Of a stretch of DNA of 52,467 nucleotides, positions 15,891 to 24,720 are shown one piece after another; within the stretch, counting starts at the first letter, position 1, and each line of letters opens with the position of its first letter. The notes beneath the pieces are model-generated. The model was given only the letters and a program-made list of their open reading frames with translations, made no database searches and was not told the DNA's origin. Source of the stretch: SHZI01 sp049290495 (GTDB lineage: Bacteria; Pseudomonadota; Gammaproteobacteria; Steroidobacterales; GCA-2729495); assembly GCA_049290495.1 (NCBI GenBank), contig JBATNV010000136.1:1-52467 (forward strand), read 5' to 3'. A program made the translations under genes and the position numbers.

Positions 15891-17909
15891 ATGAATCAGT
15901 GCCGAACGAGGAGTGACAGCTGCGTGGCAATCTCGCGCCGAAGGCCGATTCTTGTCGCAATGCTGCTGGTGGCTTGCGGTCCCGTTCCTTCGGTGGCCGC
16001 GGAGAGCAGCGTCACGCCCTTTGAGCTGGGCACGGTTATCGTGACCGCAAGACGACTGGCCATCGGCGAAGTCGGCCCCGACCAGGTGGCATCCGTCGTT
16101 GGGCACGACGACATGCGTGAGTTCAACCGCGACAATGTCGGCGATGCACTGAATCTCCTGTCCGGCGTGACGCTGTCGACCAATGCGCGCAATGAAAAGA
16201 CCATCGCGATTCGCGGCTTCGACTCGCGACAAGTCCCGCTGTTCATGGACGGCGTGCCGGTCTACGTGCCCTACGATGGCTATGTGGACTTCAGTCGTTT
16301 TACGACCGCTGACCTGGCCGCCATCCAGGTCGCAAAGGGCTTCAGTTCGCTGGCCTACGGGCCAAATGCGCTGGGTGGAGCCATCAATCTGATTTCGCGC
16401 CGACCCACGGCCCGTTTCGAAGCAGACGGTCGGCTGAGTGCCGGCGCCGGTGACGAGCGACAGCTGGCCGTCAATATTGGCACCCGGCAGGAGGGCTGGT
16501 ATCTGCAAGCCGGTGCCTCACGTATCGAGGCAGACGATTTTCCGCTGTCCTCCGACTTTGTACCGACCGCCACAGAAAATGGTGGCGCGCGGGAAAACTC
16601 CTCGCGCAATGACGACAAGATCTCGCTCAAGGTGGGCCTGACACCCAGGGGACAAGATGAATACGTCCTCAGCTACTACCGGCAGGATGGCGGGAAAGGA
16701 CAGCCATCATCGACGATTCCCGCAGATGCCCGTTACTGGAAGTGGCCGTATTGGGACAAGGAAGGCGTTGCGCTACTCACCAGCACCGCGCTGAGTGACA
16801 AGGAAAGTCTGAAACTCCGCCTCTATGCCGATGACTATGGAAACGAAGTCGACAGTTACACCGACGGCACCTACACCACGCTCAAGACCTCCGGCAGAGG
16901 CAGCGTTGGTACGGGCCGCAGCATTTACGATGACCGCACGAAGGGCGGCTCGCTGGAGCTTGAGTCAGCGCGTATTGCGGCGAATACCATCCGTCTGTTC
17001 GCCAGCTACAGGACCGATGAGCACCGGGAAAAAGACGCCAATGGCCTTCAGAACAGTCACTTCGAGGATGCGCTTGCGTCCTATGGGCTGGAAGACAATA
17101 TCCAGCTGGCAGCAAAACTGCTGCTGTCACTCGGCATCAGTCGCGATGAGTTGCGCCCGGATACCGTCTACAGCGCAGGTAATGCCTACTCGCTGCCTGA
17201 CACGAAGGATGCCACTAACGCACAGGCTGGCCTTTTCTATAGCTGGTCAGACAGCGCCCGGCTCTATGCGACAGTGGCCAGAAAATTCCGCCTGCCGACG
17301 CTCAAGGATCGCTATTCGCAGCGACTTGGTACCTATATCGAGAATCCGGACTTGCAACCTGAAGAATCGACCAACTATGAAATCGGTTTCCAGGGTTTTA
17401 CTGGAGAGTCGATCAGGACCGAGGCGGCCGTGTTCTACAGTGACATCGATGACAAGATCCAGTCGGTTGCCAACGTGTCGGGCAATCTGTCGCAGATGCA
17501 GAACATTGGCAAGGTGCGCATCTCAGGCCTTGAGCTTGCCATGCACGATCAATTAACGACGCGACTCGCAGTGGGCTTTGCTTACACGCTGATCGACCGC
17601 GATAACCGCAGCACGGCCACCCGCTTGACCGATGTACCGCGTCAGAAGCTGACCCTGGATGCGCAGTTCCAGCCAGCAAACAACATCGACCTGATCGCAT
17701 TCCTTGAGTCCAACAGCAGTCGCTGGGTGTCCGATACGACCAGGCTTTCCGGCTTTGCGACGACCAGCCTGAAGGCCGTCTGGCGCGCGACTCCGCGACT
17801 GAGCGCAGACGCCGGCGCGAGCAATGTCTTTGACAAGGACTATGCCCTGGCCGACGGCTTTCCGTCAGCCGGCCGGATGTGGTTTGCCGGTACCAATTAC
17901 CAGTTCTGA
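15891..17909 (+). CDS. TonB-dependent outer-membrane receptor, candidate molybdate/metallophore transporter
   Basis: A 672-residue receptor from the ATG at 15891 (15858 is a possible earlier start). A signal peptide ends about VAA at residue 37, then a TonB-box-like TVIVTA, a plug domain (VGDALNLLSGV, IRGFDSRQVPLFMDGVPVY, YGPNALGGAINL), and a 22-strand type barrel ending in the terminal Phe expected for BAM recognition. The ligand is not readable from sequence. A ModE palindrome upstream and modE-modABC downstream on the same strand suggest a molybdate or molybdate-chelate substrate imported with TonB energy. Most family members carry siderophores or cobalamin, so that inference rests on context alone. 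Confidence 0.85.
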   Translation: MNQCRTRSDSCVAISRRRPILVAMLLVACGPVPSVAAESSVTPFELGTVIVTARRLAIGEVGPDQVASVVGHDDMREFNRDNVGDALNLLSGVTLSTNARNEKTIAIRGFDSRQVPLFMDGVPVYVPYDGYVDFSRFTTADLAAIQVAKGFSSLAYGPNALGGAINLISRRPTARFEADGRLSAGAGDERQLAVNIGTRQEGWYLQAGASRIEADDFPLSSDFVPTATENGGARENSSRNDDKISLKVGLTPRGQDEYVLSYYRQDGGKGQPSSTIPADARYWKWPYWDKEGVALLTSTALSDKESLKLRLYADDYGNEVDSYTDGTYTTLKTSGRGSVGTGRSIYDDRTKGGSLELESARIAANTIRLFASYRTDEHREKDANGLQNSHFEDALASYGLEDNIQLAAKLLLSLGISRDELRPDTVYSAGNAYSLPDTKDATNAQAGLFYSWSDSARLYATVARKFRLPTLKDRYSQRLGTYIENPDLQPEESTNYEIGFQGFTGESIRTEAAVFYSDIDDKIQSVANVSGNLSQMQNIGKVRISGLELAMHDQLTTRLAVGFAYTLIDRDNRSTATRLTDVPRQKLTLDAQFQPANNIDLIAFLESNSSRWVSDTTRLSGFATTSLKAVWRATPRLSADAGASNVFDKDYALADGFPSAGRMWFAGTNYQF

Positions 17910-17929
17910 AACTTGTGGAGAATCGTGTC

Positions 17930-18478
17930 ATGAGGAAAATTCTATATCTGTGTGTTGCGCTGGCTGCCTGCCTGGCTGGTGGCGTGAGCGTCGCCGCTGA
18001 CAGCCTCCCCGTGATCCCTGCCCAGCCTACGCTGGCCAAACAGATATTTGTCAGCGGCCAGGTGCAGCACCCATTGACCCTGGGCGTACCCGAGTTGCTG
18101 GAATTTCCCTCGGAGCAGGTCAGTGAAGTACAGCTGATCTGTCAGAGCGGTGCCAACAAGGGGCAACTGGAAAACCTGAAGGGCGTGTTGCTCAGGGATA
18201 TTTTGACCAAGGCCGAGGTATTGGCGCCAGGCCACAATGACGTCAAGAAGATGATCGTGCTTGTCAGCGCTACCGACGGCTATACGGTCGTCTTCTCGTG
18301 GAGCGAGATTTTCAATTCTCCGGTCGGCGATGGCGTGATCGTCTTTTTTGAGAAGGACAAGGCGCCGCTGGCAGACGCGGAAGGCCCGATCGCGCTGGTG
18401 TCCAGGCTCGATACCCGCACCGGACCGCGCCATGTGCGTTGGCTGAAGTCCATAGAGGTTCGCAAAGTGGCAGACTGA
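17930..18478 (+). CDS. Small exported molybdopterin-oxidoreductase-like protein
   Basis: A 182-residue protein from the ATG at 17930 (GGAG about 12 nt upstream), with a signal peptide ending near VAA at residue 23. The body resembles the sulfite oxidase-type molybdopterin-binding domain in short form: SGQVQHPLTL, VQLICQSGANKGQ with Cys71 at the place of the Mo-ligating Cys, GVLLRDIL, DGYTVVFSWSEI. The usual dimerisation domain is absent. It lies between the TonB receptor and modE. It may bind molybdenum or its cofactor in the periplasm, or act as a small enzyme; whether it holds any metal is unknown. Confidence 0.6.
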   Translation: MRKILYLCVALAACLAGGVSVAADSLPVIPAQPTLAKQIFVSGQVQHPLTLGVPELLEFPSEQVSEVQLICQSGANKGQLENLKGVLLRDILTKAEVLAPGHNDVKKMIVLVSATDGYTVVFSWSEIFNSPVGDGVIVFFEKDKAPLADAEGPIALVSRLDTRTGPRHVRWLKSIEVRKVAD

Positions 18479-18511
18479 CGGCCATCTGCCGGTACAAAGA
18501 GCGGGCTATTA

Positions 18512-19324
18512 ATGAAGAAGGCGCAAATCGAGGTCGGCGGCTCCCTGTGGCTGGCGAGCGGCGGCAAGGACGGTGCTGCTGCCGGTCATGGCCGTATCGC
18601 CTTGTTGCGCGCCATCGATGCGCACGGCTCGATCAGTGCCGCCGCACGCGAGATGGGCATGAGTTACAAGGCGGCCTGGGATGCCATCGATGCGATCAAC
18701 AATCTGGCCGGCACGCCGCTCGTTGTCCGCGAGACTGGCGGCAAGGGCGGTGGCGGTACGCGGCTGACGCCGCAGGGCAAGCGCTTTATTGAATCCTTCG
18801 CGTTGATCGATACGGCCCATCAGCGCTTCCTGCATGATGTGACTGTTGCGCTCGCCGATGGCGGCGACACCCTGAAACTGCTGCGGAGACTTGCCATGAA
18901 GACCTCAGCCCGGAACCAGTTCTATGGAAAGGTCGCAGCGCTCCGGCGCGGTGCGGTCAACGATGAGGTCGAGCTGGCATTGCCGGGCGGTGACCGTGTC
19001 GTCGCGATCATTACCCATGAGAGTACCGCGGAGCTTGGTCTCGCTGTGGGTAGCGATGCAGTGGCCATGGTGAAGGCCTCGTGGGTGTTGCTCGCTGCTG
19101 GTGACAGTACGCTGAAACTGTCGGCGCGTAACCAGTTGCGGGGTATGGTGCAGAAGATCGTCAGCGGTGCGGTGAATGCAGAAGTCACGGTCGAACTCCC
19201 CGGTGGGACAGTCGTTACCGCGATCGTCACGAACAGCAGTGTCGACAGCCTGGGACTTGCGGTCGGCAAGCCAGCTGCCGTGCTCTTCAAGGCCTCGAGC
19301 GTCATTATCGGGGTGGCCGCATGA
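18512..19324 (+). CDS. modE: Molybdate-responsive transcriptional regulator ModE
   Basis: A 270-residue regulator of full ModE layout. Residues about 25–115 form the LysR-like winged helix (GSISAAAREMGMSYKAAWDAID, then TRLTPQGKRFI). Two Mop/TOBE domains follow, each starting KxSARNQ (about 130 and 203) and ending KASxV, which bind molybdate at the dimer interface. Binding turns ModE into a repressor of uptake genes. It is likely to act on the palindrome at 15675–15710. Its stop overlaps the modA start (ATGA). Confidence 0.95.
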   Translation: MKKAQIEVGGSLWLASGGKDGAAAGHGRIALLRAIDAHGSISAAAREMGMSYKAAWDAIDAINNLAGTPLVVRETGGKGGGGTRLTPQGKRFIESFALIDTAHQRFLHDVTVALADGGDTLKLLRRLAMKTSARNQFYGKVAALRRGAVNDEVELALPGGDRVVAIITHESTAELGLAVGSDAVAMVKASWVLLAAGDSTLKLSARNQLRGMVQKIVSGAVNAEVTVELPGGTVVTAIVTNSSVDSLGLAVGKPAAVLFKASSVIIGVAA

Positions 19325-20148
19325 AGAGTACTTCTTCCGACAGACTACAAAGAAGCAGCGGGCTGACAGGTGTCCGGTCTGCTTCGCTACTGCTGAATCT
19401 GCTGTTGGCGCTGACAGCTGCATATGCCACAGCAGCCAACGCCGGTTCGATCACCATCGCTGCAGCGTCTGATCTCCAGTTCGCCATGCAGGAAGTCGTC
19501 GCGGGTTTTCGTGCTACGCACCCGGAGGACACCGTTGAAGTCATCTACGGCTCGTCCGGAAAGTTTGCCGCACAGATCGAGAACGGTGCGCCCTTTGACC
19601 TGTTCTTCTCCGCCGATATCGCCTATCCGCGTGCACTGGAAAAGCAGGACCTGACCAGCGGTGCGGCGAAGCCCTATGCGGTGGGTCGCATCGTGTTGTG
19701 GAGCCTGAAGCCCGAACTTGGCCGATTGTCTTTAAAGGAATTGCCGACCGCTGCGATCCGCAAATTTGCGATCGCCAATCCCGATCACGCGCCGTACGGC
19801 AAGCGTGCGCAAGAGGCGCTTGAACACGCTGGTGTGTGGATGGCGATGGCGCCAAAGCTGGTGCGTGGCGAGAACATTGCGCAGACCGCGCAGTTCATCG
19901 ATAGCGGCGGTGCGGATGCCGGTATCGTCGCGCTGTCCTTGGTGCTGGCGCCGGGCCTCAAGGACCGGGGCGCGTGGACGCTGATTCCGGAGGCCTGGCA
20001 TGAGCCGCTGCAGCAGGGCTATGTGATCACGCGGCGCGCGAAAGATAATCCGCTCGCAACGGCCTTTGCTGCCTGGATCGACAGCGCAGCGGCGCGTGTG
20101 GTGATGCGTCGTTACGGCTTCGTACTACCGGACGAAGTGGCGGACTAG
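19321..20148 (+). CDS. modA: Periplasmic molybdate-binding protein ModA
   Basis: A 275-residue solute-binding protein with a signal peptide (hydrophobic segment about residues 20–40) and the classic opening ITIAAASDLQFAMQEV. The oxyanion-site regions YGSSGKFAAQI and FDLFFSADIAYPRAL are present. It captures molybdate (and tungstate) for ModBC. The ATG overlaps the modE stop, and modB starts 2 nt after its stop, so modE-A-B-C is one unit. Confidence 0.95.
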   Translation: MKSTSSDRLQRSSGLTGVRSASLLLNLLLALTAAYATAANAGSITIAAASDLQFAMQEVVAGFRATHPEDTVEVIYGSSGKFAAQIENGAPFDLFFSADIAYPRALEKQDLTSGAAKPYAVGRIVLWSLKPELGRLSLKELPTAAIRKFAIANPDHAPYGKRAQEALEHAGVWMAMAPKLVRGENIAQTAQFIDSGGADAGIVALSLVLAPGLKDRGAWTLIPEAWHEPLQQGYVITRRAKDNPLATAFAAWIDSAAARVVMRRYGFVLPDEVAD

Positions 20149-20150
20149 AC

Positions 20151-20828
20151 ATGTCCGGGGCTGACCTGCAGGCGCTGCGCACCACGCTGGCGCTCGCTGC
20201 CATCACCACGCTGATTCTGCTGCTGCTCGGTACGCCGCTGGCCTGGTGGCTGGCGCGCACCCGGGTGCGCGCTGCACTGCTGCTGGAAGCGGTTGTTGCC
20301 TTGCCACTCGTATTGCCGCCCACCGTGCTGGGTTTCTACATGCTGGTTGCGCTCGGCCCGAAGGGGCCGATTGGCGGCCTGCTGCAATCCCTGGGGCTGC
20401 CGCATCTGGCCTTTACCTTTGCCGGACTCGTGATCGCTTCTACGCTCTATTCGCTGCCCTTCATGGTGCAGCCGCTCAGGGACGCATTCGCGGGTGTGGG
20501 CCGCCAGATGACGGAATCGGCGGCGACCTTGCGCGCCGGCCCCTGGGACCGGTTTTTCAATATCGTGGTGCCGCTGTCGAGGCGTGGCTTCCTCACTGCG
20601 ATCACGCTCTGCTTCGCACACACCGTGGGCGAATTCGGTGTCGTGCTGATGGTCGGCGGCAATATTCCGGGCGAAACGCGCGTGCTCTCGATTGCCATCT
20701 ACGACCATGCCGAAGCGCTGGACTACGCTTCTGCGTATCTGCTGTCAGGCAGCCTGCTGGTGGCGTCCTTCCTGCTGCTGCTCGGTGTCTATGCCGTGAA
20801 TCGCCGCTATCGCGTCGTGCATTCATGA
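20151..20828 (+). CDS. modB: Molybdate ABC transporter permease ModB
   Basis: A 225-residue inner-membrane permease with about five transmembrane segments and the conserved EAA loop (ESAATLRAGPWDRFFNIVVPLSRRG) that docks onto the ATPase. LPLVLPPTVLGFYML is the usual ModB signature. It forms the channel for molybdate released by ModA. Its stop overlaps the modC ATG (ATGA). Confidence 0.95.
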   Translation: MSGADLQALRTTLALAAITTLILLLLGTPLAWWLARTRVRAALLLEAVVALPLVLPPTVLGFYMLVALGPKGPIGGLLQSLGLPHLAFTFAGLVIASTLYSLPFMVQPLRDAFAGVGRQMTESAATLRAGPWDRFFNIVVPLSRRGFLTAITLCFAHTVGEFGVVLMVGGNIPGETRVLSIAIYDHAEALDYASAYLLSGSLLVASFLLLLGVYAVNRRYRVVHS

Positions 20829-21895
20829 GCATCGCTGCGCGCTTTCGCGTCGACTACGCGGGCTTTAGCCTGGACGTGGAGCTCAGTCTGCCGGCAACGG
20901 GCGTGACGGCGCTCTTTGGCCCTTCCGGTTCCGGCAAGACCACGCTACTGCGCTGTGTGGCCGGATTTGAGCGCGCGCCCGGCGGCTTTCTCGCACTTGG
21001 CGATGAGGTCTGGCAGGACCAGACGCGCTTCGTTCCGACCCACCGTCGGCCGATCGGCTACGTCTTCCAGGATGCTGCGCTGTTCCCGCACCTGACGGTA
21101 CAGGGCAACCTCGAGTTTGGCCTCAAGCGCATCCCCGCAGCGCAACGCCACGTATCGCTGGATCAGGCGATCGCCTTGCTTGGCATCGGACATCTGCTCG
21201 CGCGTAAACCGGATCGGCTGTCTGGTGGCGAGCGCCAGCGCGTCGCCATCGCGCGTGCCCTGGCCGTGAGCCCGCGCATCCTGCTGCTTGATGAACCACT
21301 CGCCGCGCTGGATGTTGCGCGCAAGCGGGAGATCCTGCCGTACCTCGAGCAACTGCACGAGACATTGCAGATCCCCGTGCTGTATGTGACTCATTCGCCC
21401 GATGAGGTCGCGCGCTTTGCCGATCACCTGGTCGTGCTGGAGCAGGGGCGGGTATTTGCCAGTGGTCCGATCGCCGAAGTCATGTCGCGGCTCGATCTGC
21501 CGGGCCGCGAGGACGACGATGCCGGTGTCGTGATCGAGGCTACAGCCGCGGTGCGGGATGCCGACTGGCATTTGCTGCAAGCCGCATTTCCTGGCGGCAA
21601 TCTGTGGGCGCAGGACAACGGTGCCGCAATCGGCCGGCGGTTGCGCCTACGGGTGCAGGCCCGCGATGTGAGCCTTGCGCTCACGCATTGCGAAGACGTC
21701 AGCATCCTGAACCTGCTGCCCGGTACCGTCACTGCCATTGCCGAGAGCAGTCATCCTGCTGCGCGGCTGGCTCAGATCGATATCGGTGGCACCCTGCTGC
21801 TTGCGCGACTGACGGCGCGCTCAGTGCATGCACTGGATCTCGGCCCGGGCAAGAAGGTCTGGGCCCAGATCAAGTCCGTAGCGATCATCGACTAG
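20825..21895 (+). CDS. modC: Molybdate ABC transporter ATP-binding protein ModC
   Basis: A 356-residue ATPase. Walker A GPSGSGKTT at residues 32–40, Q-loop YVFQDAALFPHL, signature LSGGERQRV, Walker B ILLLDEPLAALD, then a C-terminal Mop/TOBE domain that can sense molybdate and inhibit transport. The start is the ATG overlapping modB; longer upstream reading in this frame only shadows modB. Its TAG stop shares the palindromic CTAG with the stop of the convergent oxidoreductase gene. Confidence 0.95.
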   Translation: MSIAARFRVDYAGFSLDVELSLPATGVTALFGPSGSGKTTLLRCVAGFERAPGGFLALGDEVWQDQTRFVPTHRRPIGYVFQDAALFPHLTVQGNLEFGLKRIPAAQRHVSLDQAIALLGIGHLLARKPDRLSGGERQRVAIARALAVSPRILLLDEPLAALDVARKREILPYLEQLHETLQIPVLYVTHSPDEVARFADHLVVLEQGRVFASGPIAEVMSRLDLPGREDDDAGVVIEATAAVRDADWHLLQAAFPGGNLWAQDNGAAIGRRLRLRVQARDVSLALTHCEDVSILNLLPGTVTAIAESSHPAARLAQIDIGGTLLLARLTARSVHALDLGPGKKVWAQIKSVAIID

Positions 21896-24216
21896 AGCTT
21901 GCCGAGTGCGGCGAGAATTTTCTCGGGCGTGATCGGCAGCTCGCGGATGCGCACGCCGACTGCGTTGTAGATCGCGTTGGCGATGGCAGGTGCAGGCACC
22001 GTGATGCAGGGCTCGGACAGCGACTTTGCGCCGAACGGACCGCTGGGTTCATTGGACTCGATGAAGATGCTCTGTATGTCGCGCGGCATTTCCATAGCGG
22101 TCGGCATCTTGTAGTCGAGGAAATCACCGGTCAGGCAGGCGCCGGATACCGGGTCGAACTGCAGATTTTCCATCAGCGCGTAGCCCATGCCCTGCTGGAA
22201 GCCGCCCTCAACCTGGCCTTCCGCACCGTTGCGATGGATCAGCTTGCCGAGATCGTGCGCATAGACGACGCGCAGCACCTGCACCTCGCCGGTCTCGGTA
22301 TCGACTTCGACCTCGACGAACTCCACCGATACCGGTGAGGGGTTGGCTTTGGGCGCCAGGCTCGCGACGCCGATGATCGTGCCCTTCTCCTCGAGCGTGG
22401 TCGGTGCCGGTCCGTTCGGGCCATGTTGCACGAATGGCGATTCGGCGCGGGTAACAACTTCAGCCACGCTCAGTGTGCGTTCCGGTGCGCCCTTGACCAG
22501 GACCTTGCCGTCCACAACGCTGAGCTGGTCCGGACTGATATCGAGCATGATGCCGGCCACCTTGAGCAGTCGTTCGCGGACGATCCGCGCCGCTGCCTGC
22601 ACGGCATTGCCGGAGCTGTAGGTGGTCCGGCTCGCATGCGTCGGCGCGTCGACCGGTACGGTCGTCGTATCGGAATTCTGCACCATGCGTACAGCTTCCA
22701 TCGGCAGGCCGAGTTCGGCGGCTGCGATCTGGCAGAGCGTGGTGATCTGGCCAGAACCGATGTCCATGGTGGCGCTGGCGAGGTCGGCGGTACCGTCAGG
22801 GTTGAGCTTGATGATGGCGCCCGAGTGCTCGTAGATATCCGGGAAACCGATACAGCCGCTGACCCACAGTGGCTGACAGGCAAAGCCCATGCCGCGCTTC
22901 TTTAGACCCTTGCCGCTGTTCGGCTTCTGCCGTTTGGACCAGCCAAAGCGTTCTGCGCCACTCTGCAGGCATTCGTCGAAGGCGTAGCTGTCGAGATTCA
23001 GGCCCTGGACCATCGGATGCGGTTCGCCCTGATGCCAGGCGTTCTTGCGGCGGAACTCGATCGGGTCGAGCTTGAGCTGATCACAGATCTCGTCGATCTG
23101 TGATTCGGCGGCGAAACAGGCCTGTGGTGAACCGTAGCCGCGATAGCCACCGCCGATCATGTTGTTGGTGTAGACCGTATAACCTTCCCATTTACTGTTC
23201 GGGCAGCGATAGGTCATCAGCAGGCCAAACACACCGTGTACGTTGATGACTTCGGCGCCATGGGTCGCATGGGCACCGGTATCGAGGATGCTCTTCGCGT
23301 AGCGGGCCGTGAAGGTGCCGTCCTTCTTTACGCCGGTCTTCAGATAGACCTTGATCGGGTTTCGGGCGGTGCTGATGAAGTCCTCGTAGCGGGTCAGCTC
23401 GATGCGCACCGGGTGGCCGGTCTTTTTGCTCAACAGGGCAGCGACCGGCTCGATGTAGCCGATGTCCAGCTTGCCGCCGAAACCACCGCCGATATATGGC
23501 GCCTTGATGACGCGTACCTTGCTCTCGGGAATCTCCAGTGCATAGGCCAGCTTTTCGCGTACGCCGAACAGGTGTTGCGTGGACGAGTACACGGTGAAGT
23601 TGCCCTGCCGGTCGCAGTCCACGATGCACACGCGGGGTTCCATGTAGCAGGTATGCACGCGGTGGCTGTTGTAGACGCCTTCGAAGATGTGATCCGCTTC
23701 GGCAAAGCCCTTGTCCAGGTCGCCGAAACCCATCACCGGGTTCACCGCCACGTTGTTTGCCGCATGCTCATGCAACTGCGGCGCGCCGGGCTGCATCGCT
23801 TCTTCCGGGTCGAAGACGGTCGGCAGTTCTTCGTACTCGACTTCGATCAGCTCGATGGCCTGTTCAGCGATGCGTAGCGACGTCGCGGCGACGGCGGCAA
23901 CCGGCTGACCGGCGAAGCGCACGGTGTCGCTCATGATGAGCATGTCCTGCACCATGCTGCCGGCATTGGCGGGCACAAAATAAACCGGCGTGAATTTGCG
24001 CGTCGGTACTTCGGACGGCACCAGCACGGCTTTCACGCCAGGCAGTTTCTCGGCAGCACTGGTGTCGATGCTGAGGATTCGGGCATGCGGATAAGGGCTG
24101 CGCAGCAATTTGCCGTGCAACATGCGCGGGACCTTGATGTTGACCGGAAAGTCCTTGCCGCCGGTAACCTTGTCGAAGGCGTCGGGACGTACGGGGCTTT
24201 TTCCAATCAGGCTCAT
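21892..24216 (-). CDS. Molybdenum hydroxylase, molybdopterin-binding large subunit (operon 1)
   Basis: A 774-residue xanthine-oxidase-family large subunit: the ald_Xan_dh_C domain first (VTGGKDFPVNI, SPYPHARILSID), then the Moco domain with GGGFGGK and the active-site loop YRGYGSPQACFAAES near residue 365, and the C-terminal region FGAKSLSEP holding the catalytic Glu. No Cys of the CO dehydrogenase copper site is present. The loop resembles 4-hydroxybenzoyl-CoA reductase and other aromatic or purine hydroxylases; substrate unknown. Start chosen at MSLIGKSP with GGAG upstream. It ends the operon FAD–FeS–Mo and shares a CTAG stop overlap with modC. Confidence 0.85.
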   Translation of the reverse strand: MSLIGKSPVRPDAFDKVTGGKDFPVNIKVPRMLHGKLLRSPYPHARILSIDTSAAEKLPGVKAVLVPSEVPTRKFTPVYFVPANAGSMVQDMLIMSDTVRFAGQPVAAVAATSLRIAEQAIELIEVEYEELPTVFDPEEAMQPGAPQLHEHAANNVAVNPVMGFGDLDKGFAEADHIFEGVYNSHRVHTCYMEPRVCIVDCDRQGNFTVYSSTQHLFGVREKLAYALEIPESKVRVIKAPYIGGGFGGKLDIGYIEPVAALLSKKTGHPVRIELTRYEDFISTARNPIKVYLKTGVKKDGTFTARYAKSILDTGAHATHGAEVINVHGVFGLLMTYRCPNSKWEGYTVYTNNMIGGGYRGYGSPQACFAAESQIDEICDQLKLDPIEFRRKNAWHQGEPHPMVQGLNLDSYAFDECLQSGAERFGWSKRQKPNSGKGLKKRGMGFACQPLWVSGCIGFPDIYEHSGAIIKLNPDGTADLASATMDIGSGQITTLCQIAAAELGLPMEAVRMVQNSDTTTVPVDAPTHASRTTYSSGNAVQAAARIVRERLLKVAGIMLDISPDQLSVVDGKVLVKGAPERTLSVAEVVTRAESPFVQHGPNGPAPTTLEEKGTIIGVASLAPKANPSPVSVEFVEVEVDTETGEVQVLRVVYAHDLGKLIHRNGAEGQVEGGFQQGMGYALMENLQFDPVSGACLTGDFLDYKMPTAMEMPRDIQSIFIESNEPSGPFGAKSLSEPCITVPAPAIANAIYNAVGVRIRELPITPEKILAALGKL

Positions 24217-24233
24217 TTCTGTTTCTCCAACGC

Positions 24234-24704
24234 TCAGCCGGCGATCCGTGTGGCCGCCAGCTTGATGGCGTCGACGATCTTCGTGTAGCCCGTGCAACGG
24301 CACAGGTTGCCGGCAATGGCGTGCCGGATCTGGTCTTCATCGGGATTCTTTGTGGTGGCCAGCAGTTCGCTGGCATTCATGATGATGCCGCAGGTGCAGT
24401 AACCGCACTGCACGGCGCCGGCCTCAATGAACGCCTGCTGGAGCGGGTCCAGATTCGTGCCGCCGTTGCCGAGTCCTTCGATGGTGGTGATGGCTTTTCC
24501 AGCCGCACCCACCGCATACATCATGCAGGAGTACACGACCTTGCCGTCCACCTGTATCGAACAGCAGCCGCAGCCGCCGGAGTCACAGCCTTTTTTCGTG
24601 CCGATCAGGTCCAGACGGTTGCGCAGCACCTGCAGCAGGGTTTCGTCGGCTTCGATCGACACTTCATGCGTCGCGCCGTTGATCAGCAGTTGGATGGTTT
24701 TCAT
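24234..24704 (-). CDS. Molybdenum hydroxylase, [2Fe-2S] small subunit (operon 1)
   Basis: A 156-residue iron–sulfur subunit. The plant-type [2Fe-2S] cluster is bound by CDSGGCGCC and a later Cys (VYSCMM); the second cluster by QCGYCTCG and LCRCTGY. It passes electrons from the Mo site to FAD. The ATG at 24704 is preceded by AGGAT. It is 16 nt after the FAD subunit gene and 17 nt before the large subunit gene, in one operon. Confidence 0.92.
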   Translation of the reverse strand: MKTIQLLINGATHEVSIEADETLLQVLRNRLDLIGTKKGCDSGGCGCCSIQVDGKVVYSCMMYAVGAAGKAITTIEGLGNGGTNLDPLQQAFIEAGAVQCGYCTCGIIMNASELLATTKNPDEDQIRHAIAGNLCRCTGYTKIVDAIKLAATRIAG

Positions 24705-24720
24705 ATATTTGGATCCTGTC

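Noticed and set aside
20246..20824. N-terminal extension of the modC reading frame
   Set aside because: It overlaps modB in another frame and lacks homology; the ATG at 20825 with ATGA overlap is the natural start.
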